Shown here: in pieces, positions 37,699 to 50,424 of the stretch
Numbering within the stretch: the first letter of the stretch is position 1
Layout: each line of letters begins with the position of its first letter
Origin: Larus michahellis
Lineage: Eukaryota; Chordata; Aves; Charadriiformes; Laridae
Assembly: GCF_964199755.1 (NCBI RefSeq)
Contig: NC_133898.1
Span: 128,214,224 to 128,278,223, forward strand
DNA length: 64,000 bases
Direction of reading: 5' to 3'
The notes under the pieces: generated by a model
The model's database searches: none
What the model saw: the letters and a program-made list of their open reading frames with translations, nothing else
Told to the model about the DNA's origin: nothing
Program-made: the position numbers and the translations under genes

Positions 37699-39457
37699 TC
37701 TGCACCCGCATCTGCTTTGCCCTTTCCTTCCCTTCCTCACTTCTCTTGATAAAAGACCCTGGTCTGATTCCAGCAAACTGCCAAATGTACCATGCACGGA
37801 GCTGGGCAGAAATACCTTGGCTGATTAAATCACCCTTTTTAAATAGCCCGAGTAGTTAATGTCAGCTCTCCTTGCCAAGCAGTTTCTTCCCTACCCGTAT
37901 CTGTTGAGCAGCGTGGCGGCCAGCCTCTCTTGCTCCTGACTTGTGCTGAGAAAAGGTGGCTCACAAGCCAGACAGATATGTAGACATCCCCTGAAACAAC
38001 AGGAGAAGGTGCGAGCAAACAGAAAGAAGCATTGCTGGGCAGATTGGACCTTGCATTTCACCAAAACGTTGTTGTTTCCTTGCTGTGTGTGTTGTTAAGA
38101 ACCTTAGAGGAACGACTGCTTAGTTGCAGTGTACCTGGGGGCTGTGGGTGAGTTTGGAGCTTTGCTGTGCTGGGGCTGTTATAGGAGACCTTAAAATCTG
38201 GCCTTCTCCATGGTGTCTCCTAAGGAAAGGCAGAGGGAGACTCGATTAGGTGGGAGCTACCTGAAGACCGATGGTGAGGAGCACAGGGCACGGGGCTTAG
38301 GTGGAATCAACACTGTCTGGAAAGCCACAGGGCAGTAAGGTGTTTTTAGGGGCTCAGATGTGTCTTGGTGATCCACCAAGGTTCTACCTTGTGTCTGAGG
38401 TGTTGCAATTCTTCCTGGTGCCCTGAGTTTTCTTCTCAAGGACATGGGTCAAAGTGGCTGCCCTGCTCACACCTGGCTGAGCTCCCAGAAGATCTGAGAC
38501 TCCTGTTCATGGAGGGAGGAGGAAGGAGGTGACTGCCTTGAAGACCTTGCAGATGTTACATCCCAGAGAAAAGGCTGAAGGAGAATAACAGGCATGAGGA
38601 GGTGACCTGACTTCCTCTGGGCTGGCTGTGGTGAGTGAATGACCAGGGAAGGAGAAGCCTTTGTCCGGCTAAGAACCAGCTTTCTCTTCAGGATGGAAAA
38701 ATCCTTTTTTATTTCCCCCCCACCCAATCAGTACTGGTGAAGGGTGGGCTTTCTGGACTGCGGCAAAGGCTGACATTGTCCTGTGCATGGTGTGTGCAGG
38801 TTCAAGTGCACTTCTGCATCTGATCTCCAGGCATTGCGGGCCCTTAATGTTTCCTTGCCCTCATTCGGGTCCAGGCCATCAGCACTAACAGGTGATTGGG
38901 CCGGTGGACCAGGGGAAATCCTTTCCACAAGATGTCACAGGGGCCCAGGTCATGGTGGGTTTACAACCTACGTGAAAACAGAGCGGATGCTTATGTGGAT
39001 AGAAAGAAAATCCAATTTCATAACAGCAAGACCTTAAATAATACACCGGAGCTTTTTAAGGGATACAAACTCCTGTGTCTGAGGGTATGAGGTAAATGGG
39101 GTCTAGAAGAAATATCCCATAGGAGCTGCTCATCCTGCTGCTGAGGGTATCCGGCACCTTCCTTCGATACAATTGCTCCTCTCCCCAGTGAAGCATCACC
39201 TTGGAGCCAGCAGCTCGGAGAGGTGACTTGGGACCACAGCATCCTGCACCCAAGCCCCATTATAGCCCGCTTGTCTGCAAGCGCAGCCCCTGCCTGTCCT
39301 TCCTGTTCCCAGGCAGAAGTCAAGGTCTCCGCGGCAGGAGAGCCTGACGCAGACAGCTCTCCCCCGTGACGCTCCTGTGCCCGGGTACAGAACATTCCCG
39401 TGGGGAGGCGAGCGGTGGGCAGGGGGGGCCAGGGCGCAGATGGGCGCCCACTGTTAC

Positions 39458-39581
39458 CTTGAGTGCTGGGAAGCGGCTCGGGAGTGAGCGGGAATACGGT
39501 CAGCTTGTTTTGCAGTCCTACTCCAAGCAAGAGGAGGAGGAGGAGGAGGAGGAGGAGCGAGGCCGCCAGCAGAGATTGCAT
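39458..39581 (-). other. Speculative signal-peptide-type exon
   Basis: Minus-strand ATG at 39581-39579, then MQSLLAAS, a run of about 11 Leu, GVGLQNKLTVFP and PEPLPSTQ. A candidate splice donor (CTCAAG/GTAACA) follows at 39458/39457. The 124 coding bases end in phase 1, the usual phase of introns after signal-peptide exons. Against it, the Leu run is simply a (CTC)n repeat, the ATG context is weak (C at -3 and +4), no second exon was recognised, and the frame also reads through the donor to 39018. It lies in a CpG-rich patch. I do not recognise the product. Confidence 0.2.
39532..39557 (+). repeat. (AGG)n / (CTC)n trinucleotide repeat
   Basis: About eight AGG units on the plus strand. On the minus strand it reads as CTC Leu codons inside a signal-peptide-like open frame. 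Confidence 0.95.
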
Positions 39582-41793
39582 GGGAGACTGAGTTGGAAAT
39601 ACCCAGCACAGCTGGGCTCTGTCCCGCGGCCTTCACCTCGCTGCTTTGCTAGGGGAAAAAGGAAAAGGGGGGAACTGGCTGGGGAGCCCTTTGATTTCTT
39701 CTGCCTTCATACCTCAGTTTCTTCCCAGGTGGAGGCAAACGGGAGCACAGAGGGTACGTTCACTCTCTGGTCCTGCAGGTAAGCAGACCAGCACGGATGG
39801 GATCCATCCTATTAAGCTCTCTTCACCTTCAGAAAATGACGGTCACATTCAAAATGGCTATTGGGAGCGGTCCCTGGACCATGATAACGCCCAAACCATG
39901 TCTGGGACTCATCTGGGTCAGTGCTAGACCTGTGCCAGACTAAGCAGGATGGACAATTTGGAGATGGAGGTTCAAAGGGGTTTTTCCACGTTTCAGTGTG
40001 AGACTGAGCAATGTGGTGGTCACCTTTCCCTCCACCCATACTTGTGTGCTCCTTCTGCTTCAGAGGGGCATGGGTCAGGCATTTGTCCCAAAGTGAACCA
40101 TCCTGATATCCCGTCCTTCTGCATCCAAGGGGAACAGGGCCGTGGGAAACCCCCTGAGTAAACTACAGCCCATCCCCAGGGCTCAGACCTTCCTTATTCA
40201 TGTACAAGGAGCTGAGGCTGTGAAACAGGAGGCATGATCAGACCACCAGCCTGGTGGGTGCAACTTTTATCCCAACAAATAGCTTTAGATTTGCAGGTCA
40301 CATCTTGGGGCCAGCACGTTACAGGTACGTGCTGAAGGCTTTACAGTTTTCCACTGTCCCACTCTTTTGAAACCAAATACATAAGAGAGAAACTAAGGCA
40401 AGGGTTTAGAAGCACCTATAAGCGCTTCTCTAGCTCCATGCACACAAAGCTGTGCGTGTAGAGCACACACACACATTGGTGCTCCCACCCCCTCAGCCTT
40501 CCCTGATTCCCCAACCCACCGTAGCTGACGCTTAACCACAAGCTGAGCCTCTCAGCAATTCTGGCTCTGAGCATGCCTCTCCCTCAGGCTCCCAAAGCCA
40601 CAGGAGTGCAAAGAGGGTAGGGGGATCAGGGGGAAGGGTGTACATTGCTCACTGAGGATGCTATCACGTCAAGCCCACTGTTTACAAGCTGCTGCCAGGT
40701 TATTGAAGATCAGAGAGTCGCTGGGTCTAAACACAGCTACTCCTGGAGTGCAGCATGTCGAAGCTGGTTGATACATGTCCACCCGCTGCCCTTGGGTTGA
40801 CCTTTAAGACCTCAGAGTTATCAGAGGGAAGCGACCATGCGGTGGGGCTGGAGGACCACCTACGGTGTGACGTGAGCTGTGTGGCGATGTTGCACAGCTC
40901 AAGGAGAGGAGATCTTGAGATACAGTCTACACAGGGGGCTCCTGGCCCATATAGATCCAGGGCAGGGAACCTATATGAGCATCTAAACACCCGGGACAAA
41001 TAATTGCCAGTTCATAGATGGCAGAGGTGCTTTTACCCCATCTATCCAGTTGGGCTGATTAACCTTCTCTGTGGTGTTGGCCCATGGCATGAGGTGTCTC
41101 CTGTCCATCAGATGAAAACCAATGCTGGTGATTTCAGGCAAAATTTAGCTTAGTGGATATATCTGTACTGGTAAATTCAACACAGCCAAAAATTTGATCA
41201 TCTGCAGTGCTAAATTGTTAACATGCGTCCAGCACCAGCTTGGCCCAGCTTGACTAGCACAGACGCAAACAATCCTTAGGCTGGAGACAGCACACAACAG
41301 GCACCATTCCCAAAATGTATTTTGGATATGTCCACCCTGTTCTGGAGGCTTAGAGAATTTAATAGTGTGGACGTGGCCATCCCAGGCCAGCCGGTCTCAG
41401 GGTCAGAGGACAGGCCAGGTACTTTTTTTGTTTACCAGCACAGGTGTAATGAGTAGGCTCAAAAGTTTAAGGTACTACAGAGTCAACACCAACTAGAACT
41501 GCTCTAGCAGTGTTTGTTCTGCAGAAGGAAGGCCCTTGAGGTCCTTGTTTGAAGATGGCAAAGGCAAAGGTTGTTAGATGACGACAGCAAAGGCAAGGTG
41601 CTGGTAGAGAAGGAAGGTCAGAGCACACACTCGCCCTAGGGCAGGGTCCAATTTCAAGTGCAGAAGGGCTTGTTGTGATATTAATTTCTGACCTCCTGGA
41701 TGGGACAGGCCAGTTGTCCTGAAGGTTTGATCTGGATAAGAAAATGTGGGGCAAAAGCTCTTGCATTTACTTGTTCAGAGCAGCTGAACATGG

Positions 41794-42048
41794 AATCATA
41801 GAATTGTAGAATCGTAGAATCGTAGTATCGTAGAATCATAGAATGTGTTCGGTTGGAAGGGACCTTTAAAGGCCATCTAGTCCAACCCCCCTGCAGTAAG
41901 CAGGGACATCTTCAACTAGACCAGGTTGCTCAGAGCCTCATCCAGCCTGGCCTTGATTGTCTCCAGGGATGGGGCCTCCACTACCTCTCTGGGCAACCTG
42001 GGCCAGTGCCTCACCACCCTCAGTGTAAAGTACTTCATCCTAATGTTT
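41794..42048 (-). mobile_element. CR1 LINE 3' end with expanded tail repeat
   Basis: Minus-orientation CR1: ggttggaagggacctttaaa, ccatctagtccaacccccct, gtctccagggatggggcctc and ctctgggcaacctgggccag. Its terminal 8-bp unit (ATCRTAGA) is repeated about six times with point changes at 41795-41842, longer than in the other copies here. Confidence 0.93.
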
Positions 42049-45000
42049 GGTGCCCGAACAGGGACATCTGCTCTGCCTGCAAGAACATCCCTCTGCTTGC
42101 AAGAACACATGCCCCAGTCAAGGCTTATCCCTATGGCTTGAAGGTGCTCTATGTTCAGCCTTTCTTCTTTCCAAGGGGGACATCCTCATAGAAATGGGCA
42201 CTGTCCCATATAGCTCCAGTCCTGACCCTTCCTACTATACCCCTATCAGTAAGCTGGGGGCCCGGTTGGGACCCCTAGCTTGTGGGGCAGGGGAGAGCAG
42301 CAAGCCATGTATGTAGGGCTCACTGGGAAGGCCTGTGGTTGCTCACATCAAGTTGCTAGTGCTTAGCAGAGTGGAATCTGGAGGTCAGGCCAGATCTTTC
42401 TTGCAAGGGTTTCTTCCCAAATAAAATAGGTGAGCTCAGCTCTGGGCTGGGTTCCTACATGCTGCTCTCCACTTGGAAATACATTGAAATTCCTGTTCTG
42501 GAGTTGTTCCTCTGCTGTTTCCTCAGAGCTCTCCAGCAGACACTTAGATTCCAGGAAAACTCCGAAAACTGACTGCAGTCTCGTTAATGTCATGCACAGA
42601 GGCATGCAGATATGTGAGCATCAAATGCCAGTGTAAGCAGATAGGTCCAAACTAGGTGTCCTCATTCCCAGACACCGAAACAGCTATAGCTCCGATTTCT
42701 GGCCAAGTAGGTCCACGTGAACGGCCCCACACCTATGTGCACTGAACCTTCTGCAGAGTGTCACCGTCCTTATCATATTTATCACTTTTATCCTTCAAAG
42801 ACTTCACTACGAGCTGGTAATTGCACCTCACCTTCCTGTCACTGCCTGCTGGCCCTTGATGGAGAAGTGGTGACCACCACAATGTCTAAATCCAAAAGCA
42901 ATAATGTTTCAGGACCTCATGAGGCAAAAAGAAAGGCATATTGTTAATACCTGAGTTGGGTATCAAAATAAGAGCTAAGCAAGATACCCTGTCCTGAGGT
43001 CCATATTGTCCAGGCTTGGCTGCTAAAAGGACTCAGCACCTTGACTTGCTTCTAGCAACCTCCGTTTTGTACCTCACCATGAAGCATTTTCTCAAAAGAG
43101 TGGCATCTTTGGGAAGGAAAAGCCATAATGAAAGCTGCAAGACAGGATCAGAGGCTGAAATAAAACTGTTGCTCTCCAAAGCTTTGTAAGGGATCTTTTG
43201 CAGAGGCACGTGCTGGTTCAAGGTATAGAGAGAAGACCTAGACAAGTGGTTTTTTTTCCCACTGTCTCAGTATTTTTGAGATTTTGAAAATGTTTTCATG
43301 ATCCGCCTGAGATCCAATAAATTTTCCATCCAAATTAAGTGTTTTGGGAAATGTGGGTGAATGAGCTGTATTCTCAATGTGGGGTGTCCTTGCAGTTGGA
43401 TTAGTTGTTTTCTAATAAGATGTGTCCTCTAATCTGAAGCTTTTTCTGCATTCAGGGCATTCATAACATCTCTTTCAGCTTCTCTAATAAGAACTGTGTT
43501 CATGCTACAGACTTGCCCTCAGAAAGGACATCCATGGGCTCTCTCTTCTCCTCAGTTCCCCATTTCCTTGAAGCTCACAGGAACATAATAGCTCTGCGAT
43601 CTTCACCCTTCTGGTCAAGGAATCAGGGCTCAGCAAGAGACACTTTCGACCCTCACCTGGTTGGCCAGAAGCCATGTGCTAAGGGATTCAGCAGGGCTGC
43701 CAGAAGGACAAGGGTTTGGAGGAACGATGTCCCCAGATGCTCTCTAGACCCAGATGATGATGCTCTGCTAGTCTTAGCTTCTATTAAACTCATTCCTTCC
43801 AGCTCTTCTTTGTGCAGGAGATTTGGACTTTCACCCTAATATCTTTGGGGTGAAATTTGGACTTTCTCCAAGGCACTAATCACTAAGCTGGGTACTTAGT
43901 GTCCCAGACACCCTAGTTTTGCCCCAAGAAGTCCACCAAACCCCTACCTTCTGTATGAACCTTTCCTACCCCTCTTCTGTGGTTAACTGTTTGTTGATCC
44001 CAGGAGTCTGGCTGACAGCTTCAATTCAAGTGAGCACATTTTCTCTGTGAAAAACTTGGGATTGTCCAGATATTTTCAGGCTGCATGTAATGATAAGGAA
44101 AGGCTTGGGTGCTACAGCACTTTCTTTTGGTTTCTTTCTAGTATTGGAAACACCTCTATTTTGAAGAATAACCTCTCTCAAGCAGTGCCACCACAGGGAT
44201 TTTCATTCGCAGCTGCCCAGTGCAAAGCTAAGGCTGCCATGTTCATTCGTTCCTCCTGGAGAGGTGCACACAATTTCCTTTTTTTCTGCCATCACTCTGT
44301 TGCCCACATTGGCTACCCACGGCTCATGCACTGATGTTGGATTTCAGCCTGGAGGAGATGCCCTGGCTGGTACATCAGGGAGACAAGGATGCTTTTCCTC
44401 CTTGGGACCAAATTTTGTGTTACTGCTGCACCATGCCAGGGATGTTTCCCTGGGCTGTGCACCAAGCTGGGATCAAGGTCCTGATTCCCCTTACCAGCTG
44501 TGTCCTTGCCTGATGGACCAGACATCACCCCCCCAAGCATCCCCAACCCAGGGCAGGGACCGACCACAGCAAAACTCCCATCGCCCTGCCATGGCTGCCT
44601 TTCTGCTGTCTCCACCCTGTGGCTTCAGCCTGCCCGGGATAAAAAGGAAAGAAAGATAAGAAGGCCAGGAAGAGGGATGAGGTGAGGACGAGTTAAATAT
44701 AGATTTGAAAGGCTGGGGGAACTCTCTTGCTATCGCAGGGACAATTATGACCAGTAAAATGTCTGGCTTGGGTACAATGGGGGTGACGTCTGGCATTCAG
44801 AGGATGGTGGTGGGAATCAGAGGCTCCAGAGAGATGTTCCTTCCTCCTGCTTTGCTGGCGCAGTTCCAGAGCTCAGATTTAAGGTAAAGAGGGCGAGCTG
44901 GCTGCACAAGCTCCCTCACCTCCAAGGGGAGACAGAGCTGGATCCCTTGAAGCCAGCTTCCAGGATTGCGAGCAGGCCAGGGAATTTGGCTGTCCGTTCT

Positions 45001-48000
45001 CTCCAACGCTGAATAAGCTGCTAATTTTAACTGGGAGTGACCTTGAACAGATTGGTGTGGAAGGAAACTCTTGAGAAAGGAGGTCTGGAAGCGGGCTAGA
45101 AAAGGAACACTCATAGCAGGTCTGTGTCCAGTAGTGGGCAACTGCAGATACCATGGGCAGAACAGTGGAAGGGTGCAGCAAGAGCCCTGGGAGAGCAGAA
45201 CAAGGAAATCAGCAATTTAGAGACTTTCCGAGCCAGAGATGGTGTCGTAACACCTGACTCAAATTTCTGAGGGATGGGCAATCGTCCAGAAACAGCTCCA
45301 GCCCTCCTGCCTGCAAGCCAGCAGGACTGAAGGGATTGTCTTTGACACATCACACAAAACTCTCTGGAGCAGCCGTGGGCACTGAGTGCATAAAGAAAAT
45401 GCTCCCCTTGAGCTTCATTATCCGTGGAGGGTTTTTCTGGCTGCTGGCAGGGATGGGATGTTTCCCTGAGTGGATGCTGAGGATGGAGGGACATTTCCCT
45501 GGGCAGATTTGCTGGGGACTCTGTCTCTGCTTCACATCAGTGATGCATTTCTTCTCTCTGCCACCCACACAGCCTGGCTGTGACACATGGCCTCAACCTC
45601 TTCTACAGTCAGTGGATGCTGGGGGATGTCTGCCCACAATTTTCAGACCCAGCCTGGAGCTTCACCAGCCCTTGGGGATGCTCTGAACCAAGAGTTCTTC
45701 TTGGAGAAGCAAGCCAGATGAAGTCCCCCTTGGCTGCAAGCACTTGGCTAGCTGCTTAGCCAGGGAGGGGACCCTCCTGGCAAAAAAGTAATTGTTCTCT
45801 TTGGTGGAGCAGCTTGGAGACCAGAGCTCAGCCTGGCAGGACATCGATGCCCTTGTTTGCTCTACAGTATTTGCCAGGGGATATTTGCTCTGCTGTGTGT
45901 GGGTGGAGGTAAACCAGAGCAAGGTGAGGGCTCCTCACCACCTCCCTTCCCTGGTGGCTCTGCCTCACTTTTTGGTGGCAGCGTGGCAAGCTCCAGGCGC
46001 CCCGTCCTGCACGCAGCGGGTGGGGGACGCTTGGATCCTCAGGGTGCCAGGCTCTTTATCACCCTGGGAGAGGTCCTAAGCTGCTGGCACATTCCAGCGT
46101 GCACTGTTGTTGAGGCTGTGCCTGCCAACGCTGTTTCGCTCAGGACCAAACAAGAGCCAATCATGGGATGGCTTTGAAAAAAGCCCATTTCCGAGGACGT
46201 GACTTCAATGCATCACTGCTTTGCTTTTGCTTTACGCCAGCCGACCAAGCTGCAGCTCGAGGGTCCATTTGCAGCGTGTTAAAAGTAGACGCAGACCTCT
46301 ATCTGCTGGGCAACCTCCTTCCCAAAAGGGTACCAGCTCCCCCATTAGCCAGAGATCTGGAAGTGTAATGGGCTTTTCTTCTTTACCCCTGCCCTGGACA
46401 AGCCCTGCACACACAGGGTTGCAAGATGAGCCAGTCAGGCAGATCGGGGTGTTAATATAGCATGGGGAGAAAGAAGAGGGTAAAAGACCCTAACCTGAGA
46501 AGCCCTAGGGTTTTATCCCCTGGGTAGGGCCATGCGCTCCCTCCTTTTCCTTGTCCCTGCTCTGTTCTTCCATCTCAGCTGATCTTCTTGTCCTTCTCTG
46601 ATTTTAACCCAGCTTCTTAAAGACATGCAGGAAAGCCTATAGTGCATGCTATGCTTAACCTTTTATTACACACGAGAAAATCCACATTGCGATGAATGCC
46701 TGGGTGACGGGAAAAGCTTCAGTTGGAGATCTCACCTTACTAGACATCAGAGAAGCCACCTGATTTCCTCAGTGCTGCTGCTCCCCGCAGCCCTGCCCTC
46801 TGACTGGTTTTCCATGCTTGTCTCACCCCCTGACCCTGGCTCCAAGTTTCCTTAGCACTTTCTGCTAAGATACCCCAGCTGCTGCCTGGAGAAGGTTTTA
46901 CACCACAGCCACGGGGATATTTCCACTTCTGCTAGGTGGAGAATTGAGAATTACCGCAGAAACCTTCCCTCCAGCCCTTCAAACCACTTTCAAACAGGGT
47001 GGTAATGCAGATGAACTCAACGCCAGCAGAAGACCAGACATTACCTGCACAGACGAATTTTCAGACAGAAGATGTGGATGAAGTAACAAGACCAAGGCTG
47101 CATGGGAAATATGGAGGTCTGGGTCTTTCTGTCTGAGAATTGGAAAGACCATTCCAGTGGCCTTTGGAAAGACCACCTGGCACCGAATCTTTGTCTAGGC
47201 CATTCTGAGAGTTCATATCCTATCTATGGCAGAAATTGCCTTTTATCTTGTAAAACACCTTGCACGGCCCGATGCTTGCAGACAAGAAACAACATGCTCT
47301 TCCTGGGTAGTTTCACAGGACCTGTGTAACTGAGCTGTTCGTGCAAGTGATAGAGTCCCTGCTGCAGATCACTCAAGAATCACAAACTGGATGTGAGAGC
47401 CTAGGTCACTTTTAACGCCTTTCTCCTGCTCTGAGACTCACCTGTGAGCCTCTGGCTGGAGCTCACCCACGGTGAAGAGACACCTCTTAGGCTGCCAGGT
47501 AGGTATGGGGGCTGAAGGGGGTCTCGCAGAGCTTGCTGGAGCCATTGGAGACATCCTGGCCCCCTGGAGTAGCCCAGTTGCCTCCTGGGCTGGAGGTCAC
47601 AAGAGACATCATCCCACTTCTCACCTGGGTTTTTGATTGAGGTCCCTGATGTACATGTCCAGGATGCAGACTAGGGTGCAGGTCCTTTTCTCTCCAACTG
47701 ACTGATCCATTTCACGCTGGTTTTGATGGCTGTTGTGTAAAACCGTGGCTGCTTATGGGGCTCATGGTCTCCCTTTCATCCCCTGGAGAGACTCCAGTTG
47801 GTGGCACAACTCCCAGCCCCACTCCCCTATGCAAAGGAAGAGCTGCCAGTGGCTTCTGCAATGGCTTTGTGGTGGAAGCACACATGACTATGCAGCCAGG
47901 CGAGTGTCCACACCCCATGCATTTATCACAGGCATGGCAGGGAACAAAATTCAACAACTGTTTGTGCAGCGTGAACAAAAAAGGCTATGGTGGCCAGTGC

Positions 48001-49905
48001 AGAGGAAGCACAGCTTACAGTCTCTTTGTTGTGTTCACCCTGGCCTCGGCCACGTGTTGCTATTAGCCATAAAAATATCCATTTCCTTTCTAAATTGAGC
48101 TACAATACTTGACTCTTTGGCCTTGGGTGATAACGCAATGTAGAAGTGCTTAGCAGACACCCTGTAACTCTTCTTCCTGGTTTGCTCTAGCACAAATGAT
48201 CCACAGTTTTCAATTCAATAAAATATTTGCAGCCAAGGCATCATGTATCTTTCTTTTTTATTTATTTGCAGGGTGTCATGTCATTAATAGAAATCTGCTA
48301 GTCCTGCGTGGAGTTCCTGGTAAAAGTGAATGACCAAGCTGGAGTTCATGCAGGGATAAAGACTGTTTCTTCAACTCTGGTGAAATTATTGAATAAATGA
48401 CTAATAATTGCTTCTTGTTTAAAACGGGCTTTGTATAGTTGTAGCACATACACTTTGTCGCTTGGAGCCGTGAAACAAGCTTGATTCATCTTAAATTAGC
48501 ACGAGGACCTACTGGCACAGCATTCAGGAGCCAGGAACCAGGTTGTAAAGATAGAAAGGGGTGGATGAGGTTTGCTGATGATCTGATGAAGAGATCTGTC
48601 TAACCGTGGCCAGGCCCTGGCCACACGGCTACTCCCCAGTTGTTCACACTGAGTTGGAAGATGACTTCTGATGGCTCTCAGAAATGCTTGGGAGGATACT
48701 TCACTTTCCTGTACAAGGAGTGAAGCTGTGGGAATCAGATGTGTTATGGGTGGGATAAAAAAAAAGAGCTCTGAGACACTAGAGGTTGATTCACCTCTTG
48801 GTTTGGACATTTTGGGGGTGGGGGAATCTCACCTCCCGAACACAGGTGTCTAATGCTCTTTTCCACACCCTGAGGTTTCCCATCCAGCTCCAGCTGAAGT
48901 CCTAGAGGGGTGCAGGTGAAAACATTCTGGACATCCTAGGTTGTCTCCACAAGATCTAGGATTTCTGAGGCTCTATCATCTCAACCATTTTCCTTCCTTC
49001 TGGTCTGGGGCACCTGTTTTCTGCTATTAAAGCTCCTTTCCCTCCTGAGGATGCACAGAATGACATTTCTAAGCTGTCACCCTTCTAAGGATGCCATCTT
49101 TCTAAGATGTCATCCATGTAAGCAAACCAGCCATCTCCAGATACTTTGGCCTCCAGGGAATGCTAAACCAGTCCCTATGTGCTCTTTCCCTCAGTTACGG
49201 CTCTGAAAATGAGGGATAAACAGCATTTGAAGTCAGGCAAAGTTCTGGTCACATTGACACAAGCAATGTTGCCTGTCAGGAACACCTGGGAAGTGATGCT
49301 GGCATCACAGTGGGGGATTTTGTCTCATCACAAGTGACGGACTCATGGCACTGAAGACCAAGACCTTGGACCGAATGTAGCTGCTGATAGCCCAGTTGTC
49401 CCTACAGATTTGCTATGAATCTTCCCACTCCTTTTTCCTTCTAGGATCTCTTGCAGCAGTGGTGTACACAGGTAGCTCTGTGTCATGTGTTGTTGATGGT
49501 CAGGTATTTTTTCTTGCATACAGGGGTCATCTCTGCTGTTTCTTTCTCGTGGCATCCTTGTTATGTTATGAGAAGCACCCTCTACAACAGAACTCAAAAT
49601 CTGGTTGATGGGATAGAAAACATCAGACCAAACACCCCAGAGAGATGCTGCTCCGTGCAATAACCTGAAGGGCAGTCAACCTGGGTCCCAGACTGGTGCT
49701 CTCTCCTGAGGTCCTAATACCCCTTCAGTGTGCCATCTGTGCCTTATTTCTTCATCCTCCTCTCCCCAACCCATTGCAAGTGCTGATCAGAGACCACCCT
49801 GCAGCCTGATGTGGACATTCACAATGGAGCCATGGGACAGAGATGCACCAGAGAGCAGGGAAAGAGCATCTGAACCCTCCTGGTGCTGGGCACAGAGCGG
49901 GACCC
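42049..49905. other. Intergenic with zinc-finger remnant
   Basis: Unique sequence apart from a ~19-bp tandem duplication near 42065-42106 (ctgcaagaacat) and the broken C2H2 finger at 46.62-46.76 kb. No other coding signal. Confidence 0.6.
46620..46762 (+). pseudogene. C2H2 zinc-finger remnant (broken)
   Basis: At 46688-46759 the plus strand reads C-D-E-C-LGD-GKSFSWRSHLTRHQRSH. This is a KRAB-type C2H2 finger with both Cys, both His and the GKSFS..S.L..HQR.H frame, but with a three-residue insertion after the second Cys. The linker before it (HTRENPH) resembles the HTGEKP linker. Further upstream, in another frame (from 46626), CRKAYSACYA then a stop looks like the middle of a preceding finger, so there is at least one frameshift and a deletion. 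There is no start, no finger array and no flanking gene structure. It is probably a decayed fragment of a zinc-finger gene or retrocopy. Confidence 0.6.
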
Positions 49906-50049
49906 GTTGTGGGGCTGCCCCATCCCTGGAGGTTGGACGGGGCTTGGAGCAACCTGGTCTAGTGGGAGGTGTCCCTGCCCAGGGCAGGGTGTGGGACTAG
50001 GTGATCTTTAATGTCCCTTCCAACCCAAATCATTCTATGATTCTACGAT
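49906..50049 (+). mobile_element. CR1 LINE 3' end
   Basis: Plus-orientation: ggggctgccccatccctgga, gagcaacctggtctagtggg, gatctttaatgtcccttcca, ending attctatgattctacgat. It lies about 0.4 kb past the inferred BLK poly(A) site. Confidence 0.92.
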
Positions 50050-50100
50050 GCTGCATCAAGAGCTTGTGCCGTGAAGGGCTCAGCAAAGCAGGGAAGGTGT

Positions 50101-50157
50101 GTATACATATATATATATATATAAAATTATTTTGGCGATATTTTAATATATATATTT
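50101..50157 (+). repeat. (TA)n microsatellite
   Basis: A run of TA dinucleotides at 50107-50123 and a second shorter one near 50146-50154, separated by a T-rich spacer. It follows the CR1 tail at 50049. Confidence 0.9.
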
Positions 50158-50424
50158 TTAATTCCCCCCGCCAAATTCAGATTTGCGGGGGAGGAGGGAC
50201 ATCTCGTGGCCACACCACGAACATCTCTCCTGCCTCCGGGCTCCAGGGCCGCCAGTGCCGGCGGTCGGTGGGTGCACCCCGGGCATCCCCACCTGCCCGC
50301 CCCGGGTACCAGCCCAGCATCACCCCGAGCGGCCCTGGGAGCCCCAGAGCCTCTCCCCTTCTCCTCCATGGGCATGGAAAGCACAGGGGCCTGTTCTCAC
50401 CCTGGCGCAACAATAAATAAATGG
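50158..50424. other. GC-rich spacer just past the BLK poly(A) site
   Basis: GC-rich with several CpG (gccgccagtgccggcggtcgg), in sharp contrast to the (TA)n on one side. Two overlapping AATAAA hexamers on the plus strand (50412-50421) face the BLK signal on the other strand. No gene recognised. Confidence 0.5.

Larger units (their letters stand above)
39180..39790. promoter_or_regulatory. CpG-rich patch, possible promoter
   Basis: CpG dinucleotides are visibly clustered (e.g. ctccgcggcag, gaggcgagcgg, gggcgcagatgggcgcc, cccgcggcc), in contrast with neighbouring AT-rich DNA. On the plus strand a strong donor-like site (CCTGCAG/GTAAGC at 39778/39779) lies at its edge. On the minus strand there is the donor-like site at 39458. 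It could be the start of a non-coding RNA. No TATA box or proven exon was identified. Confidence 0.3.
34885..41793. other. Intergenic with CpG-rich patch
   Basis: Unique sequence, with the T10-A10 junction at 37679 and the CpG-rich patch at 39.2-39.8 kb. No confirmed exon. Confidence 0.6.

Noticed and set aside
1..50000. GATA4 exons (zinc-finger CNACG blocks)
   Set aside because: Searched because of BLK-GATA4 synteny; no matching coding block was seen, so GATA4 probably lies beyond the left edge.
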